A DNA stretch of 64,000 nucleotides from contig NZ_PCQA01000001.1 in the NCBI RefSeq assembly GCF_002979915.1, positions 1 through 64,000 on the forward strand, in the 5' to 3' direction. Of this stretch, positions 36,219 to 44,997 are shown piece after piece (position 1 is the stretch's first letter; the number at the start of each line of letters is the position of its first letter). The DNA is from Arthrobacter sp. MYb213. Lineage in GTDB: Bacteria; Actinomycetota; Actinomycetes; Actinomycetales; Micrococcaceae. The translations under genes were made by a program, and so were the position numbers. Below the pieces are notes generated by a model. The model had not been told where the DNA came from, ran no database searches, and saw only the letters and a program-made list of their open reading frames with translations.

Positions 36219-36653
36219 GAACGTAAAGACTTTAGCTCGTGGCTTGAAGGCCCCCCGCAATTAAACTCCCAAGAATGGCCGGGGCAACGATTAGGCCGTC
36301 CTGAAAAGGGCGCCGGATCGATTGGACGCTTCCCCCGTAGAGTCGGTGCGCTCTGCCTAGACTGGGGACTGTGCATGCTGCTCAGCTGGTGGCTATTTGA
36401 TTTTAGAGACTTGGCGACCTTGTTACTATTCCTCGTCGGGCAAATGATTGCCGTAGGTTTCACCGGTCACAGTATCGGGCATCGTACCTTCGGGCTTCAG
36501 GTGCAGTCGATGGACGGAACCGCGGTGAAACCGCTGGCCGGAGTGATTCGATCGGTCCTGCTGTGTCTGGTTATTCCAGTGTTCTTCACAGACGCAGACC
36601 AGCGAGGATTCCACGATCGGGCCGCCAAGAGCGTTCTGGTGAATATCCGCTAA
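36216..36653 (+). CDS. RDD family membrane protein
   Basis: A 145-residue protein with the RDD pattern. An Arg-rich SIGRFPRRVGALCLDWGLC lead (arginines and aspartate at the first helix) is followed by hydrophobic segments around residues 45-62 and 66-80. The conserved GHSIGHRTFGLQV and a late ADQRGFHDRAAKSVL complete it. RDD genes of this size between glnA1 and DUF4191 are a standing actinobacterial arrangement. The function is unknown; membrane transport has been suggested for other RDD proteins. Confidence 0.85.
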   Translation: MERKDFSSWLEGPPQLNSQEWPGQRLGRPEKGAGSIGRFPRRVGALCLDWGLCMLLSWWLFDFRDLATLLLFLVGQMIAVGFTGHSIGHRTFGLQVQSMDGTAVKPLAGVIRSVLLCLVIPVFFTDADQRGFHDRAAKSVLVNIR

Positions 36654-36677
36654 AGAATTTGATGTAGTTCAGACACA

Positions 36678-36712
36678 GAAAAACCGCACTAGAAATTCTA
36701 GTGCGGTTTTTC
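36678..36712. terminator. Strong bidirectional terminator between RDD and DUF4191 genes
   Basis: GAAAAACCGCACTAGAA (36678-36694) and TTCTAGTGCGGTTTTTC (36696-36712) form a near-perfect hairpin with T runs at both ends, an ideal intrinsic terminator for both convergent genes. Confidence 0.9.
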
Positions 36713-36724
36713 TTTTGACCGAGA

Positions 36725-37468
36725 TTAGCGAGCGCGACGGTTAGGTCGTGCACGATTCGGGTCGATGCCCTTAGGGATCGGCAAGCGGTTTGCGGTCAAG
36801 GTAGTCAGTCGCTTATCAACGGCGCTGATTTCCAGTTTGGTAATTGATTTAGGAAGCTTCTTCATCTTCTTGCTCACGTCAACCAGATCAGTCTGGTCTT
36901 CGCTCTGGCCGGAGTTGATCACATGGATCGGAACGTTTGGCAGCACGCGAGAAATACGCTTACGTTCGGAAGTCACCAAATCGCGAACTCGGTTGGTTGG
37001 GCCTTCGGTAACAAGTACGATGCCTGGGCGTCCAACTGCCAGGAACACTAGGTCCTGGTGACGGTTAAACGCTACTGGCTCATCCTTCAGAATCCAGCCT
37101 CGACGCAGCACGCTCATTGCTGCTCCGGCGGCGCCTGGACGACCTATGAGCTGTGAGAACGCAGCTTTCTCGGCCCGTCGGGACAAAATGAACAGGGCTG
37201 CAAGTAAGCCGAGCGGGATCGCGATAATCAGCAAGGTGATCCAGTTCTGGATCAGAATGCCGATGATCAGACCTACAACAATGACACCAAGGAATGCCAG
37301 AAGCATCCACCAAACGACCATCGGGTCATTACGGCGGGTCATCTGGAAGACCTGGCCCATTTGCTTTAGGCGACCGGGCTCTTTATTTTGTTTTTCAGCT
37401 TTGGGTTTACGCGAAAACAAACCACGCTTCTGCTGCGCGGCCGCATCGTTATCGGAGTTTTTGGCCAT
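36725..37468 (-). CDS. DUF4191 family membrane protein
   Basis: A 247-residue protein with a basic Lys-rich N-terminus (about 45 residues) and two adjacent helices (VVWWMLLAFLGVIVVGLIIGILI and ITLLIIAIPLGLLAALFIL). A cytoplasmic domain follows containing RPGAAGAAMSVLRRGW and VFLAVGRPGIVLVTEGP. The tail is Arg/Pro-rich. The size and the position next to lipA match actinobacterial DUF4191 (Rv2219-like). No enzymatic motif is visible. It lies 158 bases downstream of lipA. Confidence 0.85.
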   Translation of the reverse strand: MAKNSDNDAAAQQKRGLFSRKPKAEKQNKEPGRLKQMGQVFQMTRRNDPMVVWWMLLAFLGVIVVGLIIGILIQNWITLLIIAIPLGLLAALFILSRRAEKAAFSQLIGRPGAAGAAMSVLRRGWILKDEPVAFNRHQDLVFLAVGRPGIVLVTEGPTNRVRDLVTSERKRISRVLPNVPIHVINSGQSEDQTDLVDVSKKMKKLPKSITKLEISAVDKRLTTLTANRLPIPKGIDPNRARPNRRAR

Positions 37469-37562
37469 AGTGCTTCAATTCTACGCGATCTAACTGGCTT
37501 ATTTTTCTGCAGGACTCTTTACAAGAGAATTTACTTGGTTTTTGGCACTGTACGCGACAAAG

Positions 37563-37605
37563 CGTCGGACCCAACGGCCGATTTTTACGACTGTTGGGCC
37601 CGACG
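37563..37605 (-). terminator. Terminator hairpin after lipA
   Basis: CGTCGGACCCAAC (37563-37575) pairs with GTTGGGCCCGACG (37593-37605) with one A-C mismatch and a 17-base loop. It lies about 20 bases past the lipA stop and separates lipA from the DUF4191 gene. Confidence 0.6.
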
Positions 37606-37626
37606 AAAATAAAATTCTCGTGCTAC

Positions 37627-38628
37627 TTAGCGACTAAGTATCGAAGCGGCTTCCTGCCGGGTCGTACCCGAGGACTCAATGTTGGACAAGGCTTCAGGGA
37701 TCTCGCGACCCTTCTTGCGCATTGCGCCGGCCCAGAGTCGGCCAGCGCGGTACGAAGAACGTACCAATGGGCCAGACATAACACCGGAGAAGCCGAGTTC
37801 TTCTGCTTCTTGTTGCAGTTCGAGGAATTCTTGTGGCTTCACCCAGCGGTCCACCGGCAGGTGGCGCTCGGTAGGGCGCAGGTACTGGGTAATGGTCAGT
37901 AGATCGCAACCGGCCTCGTGCAGGTCACGCATGGCCTCGGAGATTTCTTCACGAGTTTCGCCCATACCCAGAATGAGGTTTGACTTAGTAATCAAGCCAC
38001 GCTTGCGGCCATGGGTGATGACATCCATGGACCGGTCGTAGCGGAAGGCCGGACGGATACGCTTAAAAATACGTGGAACGGTCTCGACGTTGTGGGCGTA
38101 AACCTCAGGTTCGGAATCGCAGATGGCATCCAAATTATCTGGTTTACCCGAGAAGTCTGGGATCAACAATTCCACACCGGTGGTGGGATTCATCTTGTGT
38201 ACCTGGCGTACGGTTTCGGCGTAGAGCCAGACACCCTCATCTTCGAGATCATCGCGAGCTACGCCGGTGATCGAGGCGTAACGAAGGTCCATTTTCTTGA
38301 CGCTCATGGCCACCTTGAATGGCTCTGAACGATCAAGTGCGGCGGGCTTGCCGGTGTCAATCTGGCAGAAGTCACAGCGACGGGTGCATTCTGAGCCACC
38401 GATAAGGAAGGACGCCTCGCGGTCTTCCCAGCACTCGAAAATATTTGGGCAACCGGCTTCTTCACACACCGTGTGTAGACCCTCGGACTGCACGAGGTTT
38501 TTTAGCCCAACATATTCGGGGCCAATTTTCAGTTCTGCGCGAATCCACTCTGGTTTGCGCTCTACAGGAGTCTGGGCGTTGCGTTTTTCGACGCGCAGCA
38601 GTCGACGGCCTTCAGGTTCAATGCTCAT
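37627..38628 (-). CDS. lipA: Lipoyl synthase (radical SAM)
   Basis: LipA inserts two sulfurs into protein-bound octanoyl groups to make lipoate. The 333-residue protein has both iron-sulfur motifs: the auxiliary cluster cysteines in [13 protein letters not shown], and the radical-SAM [11 protein letters not shown]. It also has SLKPWTRP-type GETREEI and the late RSSYRAG with the serine that ligates the auxiliary cluster. It follows lipB by 32 bases on the same strand. Its product is needed by the E2 subunit encoded at 41453-43207. Confidence 0.97.
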   Translation of the reverse strand: MSIEPEGRRLLRVEKRNAQTPVERKPEWIRAELKIGPEYVGLKNLVQSEGLHTVCEEAGCPNIFECWEDREASFLIGGSECTRRCDFCQIDTGKPAALDRSEPFKVAMSVKKMDLRYASITGVARDDLEDEGVWLYAETVRQVHKMNPTTGVELLIPDFSGKPDNLDAICDSEPEVYAHNVETVPRIFKRIRPAFRYDRSMDVITHGRKRGLITKSNLILGMGETREEISEAMRDLHEAGCDLLTITQYLRPTERHLPVDRWVKPQEFLELQQEAEELGFSGVMSGPLVRSSYRAGRLWAGAMRKKGREIPEALSNIESSGTTRQEAASILSR

Positions 38629-38660
38629 TAAAGGGTCCTTCTACGTTTGAATTCTTGTGC

Positions 38661-39308
38661 TTAGACGACTTGGGGAGTGAGCAAACGCTCGAGTTCCTCT
38701 TGTACCCGTTCAACGACGTCGTTGGGGGAAACCGTCTGACCTAGTTCTTGGGAAATCGTGGTGACGCCAGCATCGGTGATGCCGCAGGGGATGATCTGGT
38801 CGTATGCAGTGAGGTCATTCGAACAGTTGAGCGCAAACCCGTGCATCGTGACTCCACGGTTGATGCGGATACCGATAGCGGCGATCTTTCGGTCTTGCTC
38901 GCCGTTAACTCCCGGTACCCAAACGCCTGAGCGACCTTTGACCTGTACGGTAGGGATTCCCATTTCATCGATAACGTTAATTAACGCCTCTTCTAAGGTC
39001 TCAACGTACAGACGAATCGCGCTGATTTTCTTGAGTTTCACGATCGGATACCCGATGAGCTGGCCCGGGCCATGCCATGTTAGCTTTCCTCCACGATCAA
39101 CGTCGACAACGGGGGTGCCATCAAGTGGTAAATCTTCAGGTTCGGTCCTCTTGCCGGCGGTATACACCGCCTCGTGCTCAAGAAATAGGACTCTTGGGGT
39201 CTGTTCATCGGCTGCTACAGCATCGTGCAAATCTTGCTGATAATCCCATGCTTGCTTATATGGAATTAGTTCCGTGCCGAGTCCGACTCGTTCGAATTCG
39301 ATCGCCAT
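38661..39308 (-). CDS. lipB: Octanoyl-[ACP]:protein octanoyltransferase
   Basis: LipB moves octanoate from acyl carrier protein to the lipoyl lysine of target proteins. The 215-residue protein has the family motifs FLEHEAVYTAGKRTE, GGKLTWHGPGQLIGYPI, and the catalytic lysine and cysteine in DRKIAAIGIRI and PCGI. It is the first gene of the lipB-lipA pair and diverges from the kinase gene across 105 bases. Confidence 0.96.
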   Translation of the reverse strand: MAIEFERVGLGTELIPYKQAWDYQQDLHDAVAADEQTPRVLFLEHEAVYTAGKRTEPEDLPLDGTPVVDVDRGGKLTWHGPGQLIGYPIVKLKKISAIRLYVETLEEALINVIDEMGIPTVQVKGRSGVWVPGVNGEQDRKIAAIGIRINRGVTMHGFALNCSNDLTAYDQIIPCGITDAGVTTISQELGQTVSPNDVVERVQEELERLLTPQVV

Positions 39309-39366
39309 ATTGGCAACCCTACGCCTTTTAGAACATTGCCTGCTAATTGGTTGTCAATGGCTTAGC

Positions 39367-39375
39367 TGTGGATAA
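39367..39375 (-). promoter_or_regulatory. Perfect DnaA box upstream of the kinase gene
   Basis: The minus strand reads TTATCCACA, the consensus DnaA nonamer, in the lipB/kinase intergenic gap. A single box does not make an origin. Confidence 0.4.
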
Positions 39376-39413
39376 CTTCAACGCCTTTTTCGATTTTGCG
39401 TTAGAACTGAATC

Positions 39414-40925
39414 ATGAGTGATTCAAACAATTTACTGGCGTGGCCGACCTGTCCGGGGTACGTGACGGTGCGGCCACTAAATGCCAAGTCACCATGCAAA
39501 GTTTGGTTAATGCGTCGTGACTCAGATCAGAGTTACATGGTGTTGAAGATTTCTTCTGAGGCAGAACGTATTTGTTCCTTGCGACAGAAGCAGGTTGAAA
39601 CAGCAAGGAAATATGTCGTCGATTTTTACGGCACCCTCACGACACAATTAGGCGACGGTATTCTCATGGAGTATTGCCCGGGCGGTAGCCTGGCTCAGCT
39701 TCTTGAACAGCGAAGCCAGTTTTCGTTAGGGGAGTGCGTCACGGCCTTGGCCCCGATTGCCCAAACCCTCTCCGCACTACATGTTAGTGGACAGGTTCAT
39801 GGCGATGTTTCGGCGAGCAATGTGTTGCTCACCGCCGAGGGAATGCCTAAGCTGGGGGACTTCCAAGAGGCTCGAATTGGTAGCGACCAGAGCGTAGGTT
39901 CGGGCACACCGGGATTTATGGCACCAGAAGTAGCCTCATGCCAAATAGAATTTCGCGTAGGTGAGCAGGATGTTTACTCACTTGGAGCTTGCCTCTGGTA
40001 TCTACTCGAAGGTACCGCGCCTCCAGAGCCAGGCCAACGTCCACCCATTACGGTGATCTTCCCCCAAGTACCGACACTCATACATGAATTGATGCTGGAT
40101 TCTTTACATCTAGATCCTCGTCAGCGCCCCACAGCCGAACAGTTTGCGCGAACCTTGTTTGCAGCGGTACAGGCCGAACCCATTGATTGGCAACATTGCA
40201 CGCCAACGGACTCGACTCATTTGATGGCAACCATTCACCCCGAAGTGACATCGAAACATGCGCGGGGCAAGGTACAAAAGACGAAAGGTCCCAAGAGATC
40301 ATCCCTAGCTGCGCAGCCCCACTGGCAAGAGCACGAGCTACATCAAACCCCAGGACGCAGCAAGGTGTATTTGACTGTCGTCGGAGGAATCTCGCTTATT
40401 GCCGTCAGTATCTTCGGCGTGAATATTTTGGGGGACCAATGGAGTGGCATCAAAACAGAGAATACAGAACCGGCGGTTCCGGTTGAAGATTGCCGGATCC
40501 AAGACGCTGCGGTGGTACCGGCCTGTGCATTTTCAGCCGATGTCGTCATTGCCAACTTCCTTAAACTCTCCGGCGAGCGTGATGCAGCTTTGGAAGCGAA
40601 AAATGTGAAGGCGTTAGCAACGATCTACCTGCCTGCCTCGGAACAGCTGGAACGCGATAAGCAAATGCTCGACAGCTTGGCTGAGTTGGAGCTAGGGCTC
40701 AGTGGTTTGAATACAACACTGGAAGACATTTCGGTCATGGCTCGTGCACAGCCGGACACCGTGATACTTAGCGCAACCTCGACCCAAGAAGCCTATGACT
40801 ACGTGAATACAAAGAACCAAGTGGTTCATCGTGCGGCGAGCGGAGCTCATGAGCGTATTCAGGTGGAGCTCAAACTCGTTGAAGGGCAATGGAAAATCGG
40901 TAAATTACTTGGCCGTGGGGCATGA
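39414..40925 (+). CDS. Atypical receptor-like Ser/Thr protein kinase
   Basis: A 503-residue protein with an N-terminal kinase-like domain, a helix at about residues 318-340, and an extracytoplasmic domain of about 160 residues. The catalytic residues are mostly kept: lysine 45 (VLKI), aspartate 131 and asparagine 136 in HGDVSASN, aspartate 149 in DFQ, and APE (170-172). The glycine-rich loop cannot be seen, HRD is HGD, and DFG is DFQ. It could be a slow kinase or a scaffold. The outer domain has no PASTA repeats; two cysteines (VEDCRI and VPACAF) may pair. ATG 39414 lies six bases after a TAGAAC box. Confidence 0.8.
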   Translation: MSDSNNLLAWPTCPGYVTVRPLNAKSPCKVWLMRRDSDQSYMVLKISSEAERICSLRQKQVETARKYVVDFYGTLTTQLGDGILMEYCPGGSLAQLLEQRSQFSLGECVTALAPIAQTLSALHVSGQVHGDVSASNVLLTAEGMPKLGDFQEARIGSDQSVGSGTPGFMAPEVASCQIEFRVGEQDVYSLGACLWYLLEGTAPPEPGQRPPITVIFPQVPTLIHELMLDSLHLDPRQRPTAEQFARTLFAAVQAEPIDWQHCTPTDSTHLMATIHPEVTSKHARGKVQKTKGPKRSSLAAQPHWQEHELHQTPGRSKVYLTVVGGISLIAVSIFGVNILGDQWSGIKTENTEPAVPVEDCRIQDAAVVPACAFSADVVIANFLKLSGERDAALEAKNVKALATIYLPASEQLERDKQMLDSLAELELGLSGLNTTLEDISVMARAQPDTVILSATSTQEAYDYVNTKNQVVHRAASGAHERIQVELKLVEGQWKIGKLLGRGA

Positions 40926-40968
40926 CAAAGGCGAGGCATCCGAGAAATCTCGGAATACCTCGCCTTTG
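40926..40968. terminator. Bidirectional terminator between kinase and small membrane protein genes
   Basis: CAAAGGCGAGG (40926-40936) pairs with CCTCGCCTTTG (40958-40968), and CCGAG/CTCGG form an inner stem with an AAAT loop. It begins at the kinase stop codon and serves two convergent genes. Confidence 0.8.
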
Positions 40969-40992
40969 ACTAATACCGGGTGTGCGGTGGGA

Positions 40993-41343
40993 CTAGACCC
41001 AGAGCACAGCGATCGCGATATTGATCAGAGCCATACCGCCTGTTGCGTGGGCAAGTCCGGTAGGAACTTCCTGACCGGCCTTGATCTTCTTGCGACCCAA
41101 GAATGCGGCAACCACGATGATGATCGCGATGACGACCTTGACGCCGATCTTGATGTGGTTCACGTCCCCACCATTAGCCTCGGCCATACCCACCAGTGCT
41201 AGACCGGTGACCAGCTGGGCGATGGCGCCGTACCACTGCCACACGTTGACGGTTGGGGTCTTGAAGTTAGCCAGCCAGCCGCCAAAGATCGCTGCTGCGC
41301 CGAGAATATGTAGGAAAACTAGAAAGAGAGTTAAGAAGGTCAT
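40993..41343 (-). CDS. Small four-helix membrane protein
   Basis: A 116-residue, strongly hydrophobic protein with four likely helices: FLTLFLVFLHILGAAAIFGGW at the N-terminus, then WQWYGAIAQLVTGLALVGMA, IKIGVKVVIAIIIVVAAFLG and LAHATGGMALINIAIAVLWV. A histidine in the first helix (HILGAA) and GGMALINIAIAVLW resemble small actinobacterial membrane proteins of unknown function, some predicted to bind heme. No function is assigned. Confidence 0.75.
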   Translation of the reverse strand: MTFLTLFLVFLHILGAAAIFGGWLANFKTPTVNVWQWYGAIAQLVTGLALVGMAEANGGDVNHIKIGVKVVIAIIIVVAAFLGRKKIKAGQEVPTGLAHATGGMALINIAIAVLWV

Positions 41344-41384
41344 AGCTCTAGCCTAATTGATTTTCGACGAATTGTAGAAACGAC

Positions 41385-41418
41385 GATCGCCCCTCCCGAA
41401 CTAACGGAAGGGGCGATC
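41385..41418 (-). terminator. Terminator after the E2 gene
   Basis: GATCGCCCCT (41385-41394) pairs with AGGGGCGATC (41409-41418), with CCG/CGG inside, 35 bases past the stop of the E2 gene. It separates it from the small membrane protein gene on the same strand. Confidence 0.75.
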
Positions 41419-41452
41419 ATTGAGCTAGCTATGCGAAGCCGATTTGGGGACT

Positions 41453-43207
41453 TTACAGACCCAAGTCGCCCTCGAATGCGCCACCCTCAAGGCGAGCCTT
41501 GAGAGTCTGCAGGAAGCGACCTGCATCGGCGCCGTCAACTAGACGGTGATCGTAGGTCAGGCACAGGTACATCATGTGACGGATGGCAATCGAATCGTTG
41601 CCGTCCGCGTCGGTGATGACCATTGGACGCTTCACGATCGCACCGGTGCCCAGGATTGCGACCTGTGGCTGGTTGATGATCGGGGTGTCGAATAGTGCGC
41701 CAACCGAACCAATGTTGGTGATCGAGAAGGTGCCACCGGAAAGCTCATCCGGACCAATCTTGTTGGTACGGGTGCGTTCTGCGACGTCGGCAATGCGTGA
41801 AGCCATGCCAGCGAGGTTCAGATCGCCTGCGTTCGAAACGACAGGAACCAGCAGGCCCTTGTCGGTGTCGACAGCAAATGCCAGGTGCTCGGCATTGTGG
41901 TAAGTGATCTGCTGAGTCTCTTCGTCGTACTCGGCATTCAGCTTCGGGTGTGCCTTCAATGCTTCGGCAACAGCCTTTGCGATGAATGGCAGGTAGGTGA
42001 GGTTGACGCCGTTGACTGCCTTGAAATTGTTCTTGGCAGAAGCACGCAGCTTGACCACGCGGGTCATATCAATCTCGTGAACCTGAGTTAGCTGAGTGGA
42101 GACCTCGAGGGACTCGCGCATACGACGGGCGATAACCTGACGGATACGTGGGGCCTTCGCGGAGGTACCGCGCAACGATGAAGCTTCGACAGCCGGTGCG
42201 GCTGCTGGCTTGGCTGCTGCTGGAGCTGACGCAGCTGGTGCTGCAGCTTCCTTGGCGGCCACGGCGTCGAGAACGTCCTGCTTACGGATGCGTCCACCCA
42301 CGCCGGTGCCCTTGACCGAGGTGATGTCGATGCTGTGCTGGTTAGCCAAGCGACGTACCAACGGAGTTACATAGCCAGCGTCGGAGTTGTTCTCGGCTGC
42401 TGGTGCTGCAGGTGCTTCGGCCTTAGCGGCTGGAGCTGGTGCAGCAGGAGCGGCTGGAGCCTCTGCCTTTGCTGGTGCTTCTTCCTTGGCAGCTGGTGCT
42501 GGAGCGGCCGGAGCCTCTTCCTTAGCAGCCGGTGCTGGAGCAGCTGGTGCTTCTTCCTTCGCTGCCGGAGCAGCGCCGGCGGCACCGATGATTGCAAGGA
42601 CGGCACCAATTTCGGCGGTGTCATCTTCTGCTACGCGGATTTCCAGCAAGGTGCCGGCAACTGGCGATGGAACTTCGGTGTCAACCTTGTCGGTGGAAAC
42701 CTCAAGCAGTGGCTCGTCGACGGCTACTTCTTCGCCAACTTCCTTCAACCAGCGGGTCACGGTACCTTCGGTAACCGATTCGCCCAAAGCTGGGAGGGTG
42801 ACTTCGGTGCCGGAACCGGAAGCTGCTGGAGCCTCTTCCTTAGCAACCGGAGCAGCCGGAGCTTCCTCTTCTTCCTTGGCAGCTGGTGCTTCTGCTTCTG
42901 CAGGAGCTTCCTCAGCAGCGGGTGCCTCTTCTGCGGCAGGAGCCGCAGGAGCTGCTTCGCCGGAGCCAGAGCCATCGCCAATACGAACTAGAGGTGCGCC
43001 AACTTCGGCTTCCTCATCTTCGGCGACAAAAATTTCTTCGATAACGCCAGCAACAGGTGATGGAACCTCGGTGTCGACCTTGTCGGTGGAAACTTCCACC
43101 AATGGCTCGTCAACCTCTACGCGGTCGCCGACCTGCTTCAGCCAGCGGGTTACCGTACCTTCGGTAACGCTTTCACCCAGTGCGGGTAGGTTTACGGTCT
43201 CAGACAT
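41453..43207 (-). CDS. sucB: Dihydrolipoamide acyltransferase E2 (DlaT/SucB type)
   Basis: This is the lipoylated core subunit of a 2-oxoacid dehydrogenase complex. The 584-residue protein has two lipoyl domains, each with the lysine in [12 protein letters not shown]. Ala/Pro/Glu/Lys-rich linkers join them to an E3-binding domain ([21 protein letters not shown]), and a catalytic domain ends with [11 protein letters not shown]. In actinobacteria this protein is usually the shared E2 of pyruvate dehydrogenase (DlaT) even when named SucB. I start at ATG 43207 ([12 protein letters not shown]) with AGGAGA upstream; a longer frame to 43258 covers the ribosome site. Confidence 0.95.
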   Translation of the reverse strand: MSETVNLPALGESVTEGTVTRWLKQVGDRVEVDEPLVEVSTDKVDTEVPSPVAGVIEEIFVAEDEEAEVGAPLVRIGDGSGSGEAAPAAPAAEEAPAAEEAPAEAEAPAAKEEEEAPAAPVAKEEAPAASGSGTEVTLPALGESVTEGTVTRWLKEVGEEVAVDEPLLEVSTDKVDTEVPSPVAGTLLEIRVAEDDTAEIGAVLAIIGAAGAAPAAKEEAPAAPAPAAKEEAPAAPAPAAKEEAPAKAEAPAAPAAPAPAAKAEAPAAPAAENNSDAGYVTPLVRRLANQHSIDITSVKGTGVGGRIRKQDVLDAVAAKEAAAPAASAPAAAKPAAAPAVEASSLRGTSAKAPRIRQVIARRMRESLEVSTQLTQVHEIDMTRVVKLRASAKNNFKAVNGVNLTYLPFIAKAVAEALKAHPKLNAEYDEETQQITYHNAEHLAFAVDTDKGLLVPVVSNAGDLNLAGMASRIADVAERTRTNKIGPDELSGGTFSITNIGSVGALFDTPIINQPQVAILGTGAIVKRPMVITDADGNDSIAIRHMMYLCLTYDHRLVDGADAGRFLQTLKARLEGGAFEGDLGL

Positions 43208-43317
43208 CTTCCCGTATCTCCTCTTAAATAAAGCTTGAAGTGTGGTTTGGGTGAGCAACTAACTACTAGTGCACACCCATAAACCGATGAATGGAGGCGT
43301 TGCCTCCGAGCTTAGTA

Positions 43318-43351
43318 CACCGGGTAGCGCGTGTGAACGTGCTACCCGGTG
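43318..43351 (-). terminator. Terminator after lpd
   Basis: CACCGGGTAGC (43318-43328) pairs with GCTACCCGGTG (43341-43351) across a 12-base loop, 15 bases past the lpd stop. It implies that the E2 gene downstream has its own promoter or depends on read-through. Confidence 0.75.
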
Positions 43352-43365
43352 AACTATCAGCGAAA

Positions 43366-44745
43366 TTAGCCGTGAAGTGGCTTGCCAGCCAGAGCCATTG
43401 CGGCTTCGCCTAGCGATTCGTTCTGAGTTGGGTGTGCGTGGATGAGCTGCGCAACGTCTTCTGGGTATGCTTCCCAGTTCACGATCAGCTGTGCTTCACC
43501 GATCTGCTCACCAATGCGACCGCCAATGCCGTGAACGCCCACAATTGGACCATTCTTGACGCGGACCATCTTGATCAGGCCGGAGGTGCCCAGGATCGAG
43601 GACTTACCGTTACCAGCCAAGTTGTACTCGGTGGTCTCGATCTGATCCTCGCCGAACTTCTCTTTAGCAGCAGGTTCGGAGTAACCAACGGAAGCGATCT
43701 CTGGCTCGCAGAAAGTCACCTTCGGGATGTTGATGTCTTCAACGATGGTTGGGTTCTGACCGGCGATTTCTTCGGCTACGAAGATACCGTGCTGGTAACC
43801 GCGGTGTGCCAACTGAACGCCTGGGACGATGTCGCCAACGGCGTAGATGTTGCCTACGCCGGTGTGCAGACGCTCGTTTGGAATAACAAAACCACGATCC
43901 AGGGTGATGCCCTGCTCTTCGAAGCCCATGTTCTCGGTGACCGGGCCGCGACCCACTGCAACCAGAACGATTTCTGCTTCGAGAACCTTGCCGTCAGCCA
44001 GCGAGACCTTTACACCGTTTTCATCCTGGTCGACCTTCTCGAAGAAGACGCCGGTGTTGAACTTGATGCCGCGCTTCTTGAACGAACGCTCAAGGGTCTT
44101 GATGATGGCTGGGTCTTCGTTTGGTACCAGCGAAGGCAGGCCTTCAACGATGGTGACGTCGACGCCGAAGGACTTCCAAACAGAAGCGAACTCGACACCG
44201 ATGACGCCGCCACCGAGCACGATTGCGCTCTTTGGCATGTCAACCATGTTCAGCGCTTCGGTGCTGGTCAGTACGCGGCCACCGATTTCCAGACCAAAGG
44301 TCTTGGAAGTCGAGCCGGTAGCAAGAACGATGTTCTTGCCCTTGTATGCGACACCATCTACATCAATGGTGTCCTTGGAGACTAGGCGTCCGTTACCTTC
44401 GATAACGTTGACCTTCTTCATCTTCAGGAGACCCTGAAGACCCTTGTGCTTGCCGGCGACGATGCCGTCCTTGTACTTGCGTACGCCACCGAGGTCAATT
44501 GACTCAAGCGACGAGTTGATGCCGTATTTGGCACCTTCGCGAGCATTCTCGGCGAGTTCTGCTGCGTGCAGGTACGCCTTAGTCGGGATACAGCCGGTGT
44601 GCAAGCAAGTGCCACCGACCTTTTCCTTCTCAATCAATCCGACGGTGAAGCCCAACTGGATGGCGCGCAATGCGACTGAGTATCCAGCGGAACCGCCGCC
44701 GAGGATGAGGACATCAAATTCTTGCGTTGCTGCCGAATCGGCCAC
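43366..44745 (-). CDS. lpdA: Dihydrolipoyl dehydrogenase (E3)
   Basis: The E3 flavoprotein reoxidises the dihydrolipoyl groups of E2 with NAD. The 459-residue protein has the FAD motif GGGSAGYSVALRA and the redox disulfide in GGTCLHTGCIPTKA. It also has a second Rossmann motif (LGGGVIGVEFASVWKSFG) and the C-terminal dimer His-Glu pair in HAHPTQNESLGEA. The GTG start at 44745 has GAGGGAG upstream. It lies directly upstream of the E2 gene on the same strand with a terminator in between. Confidence 0.97.
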   Translation of the reverse strand: MADSAATQEFDVLILGGGSAGYSVALRAIQLGFTVGLIEKEKVGGTCLHTGCIPTKAYLHAAELAENAREGAKYGINSSLESIDLGGVRKYKDGIVAGKHKGLQGLLKMKKVNVIEGNGRLVSKDTIDVDGVAYKGKNIVLATGSTSKTFGLEIGGRVLTSTEALNMVDMPKSAIVLGGGVIGVEFASVWKSFGVDVTIVEGLPSLVPNEDPAIIKTLERSFKKRGIKFNTGVFFEKVDQDENGVKVSLADGKVLEAEIVLVAVGRGPVTENMGFEEQGITLDRGFVIPNERLHTGVGNIYAVGDIVPGVQLAHRGYQHGIFVAEEIAGQNPTIVEDINIPKVTFCEPEIASVGYSEPAAKEKFGEDQIETTEYNLAGNGKSSILGTSGLIKMVRVKNGPIVGVHGIGGRIGEQIGEAQLIVNWEAYPEDVAQLIHAHPTQNESLGEAAMALAGKPLHG

Positions 44746-44940
44746 GTGAACGCTCCCTCGTAATAGCTAAGTGAGGTCGGCCATGGCCGACCAGGGGATC
44801 GGGTGGTGAACTTATTCACCCACGTCCGAGGGCGCGAGGAAAAATTCACCGGTGATGTTTCAAAACTTACTTTAGTACCGTCAATGCACCAGAGTCATCT
44901 TGAGTTGGCTAAAAGTCGGCCATATCTCGTATTTTGGCAC
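44746..44940. other. lpd upstream region
   Basis: This gap holds no gene. It must contain the lpd promoter on the minus strand. I could not fix a convincing -35/-10 pair. The pepA terminator borders it on the right. Confidence 0.4.
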
Positions 44941-44981
44941 ACATTCCGGTGCGGGCTATGACATCGCCCGCACCGGAATGT
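44941..44981 (-). terminator. Terminator after pepA
   Basis: ACATTCCGGTGCGGGC (44941-44956) and GCCCGCACCGGAATGT (44966-44981) form a perfect 16-bp stem with a nine-base loop, starting 17 bases past the pepA stop. Confidence 0.85.
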
Positions 44982-44997
44982 GTTCTAAAAGGCATTT

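Noticed and set aside
39367-39375. Replication origin near the DnaA box
   Set aside because: Only one perfect box is present in each of two distant gaps, with no AT-rich unwinding region and no dnaA/dnaN genes.
42400-42960. Repeats in the E2 gene as a CRISPR or satellite array
   Set aside because: The units are coding, in frame and imperfect, and have no unique spacers.
42335-43238. Long open frames on the plus strand (218 and 283 residues) opposite the E2 gene
   Set aside because: They are made of Gly/Ala/Ser or Cys/Trp/Ser runs produced by the repeated Ala/Pro/Lys/Glu codons of the E2 linkers. No family match or ribosome site.
43432-44437. Long plus-strand frames (317 and 196 residues) opposite lpd
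   Set aside because: Antisense shadows of a strongly conserved gene, without motifs or start signals.
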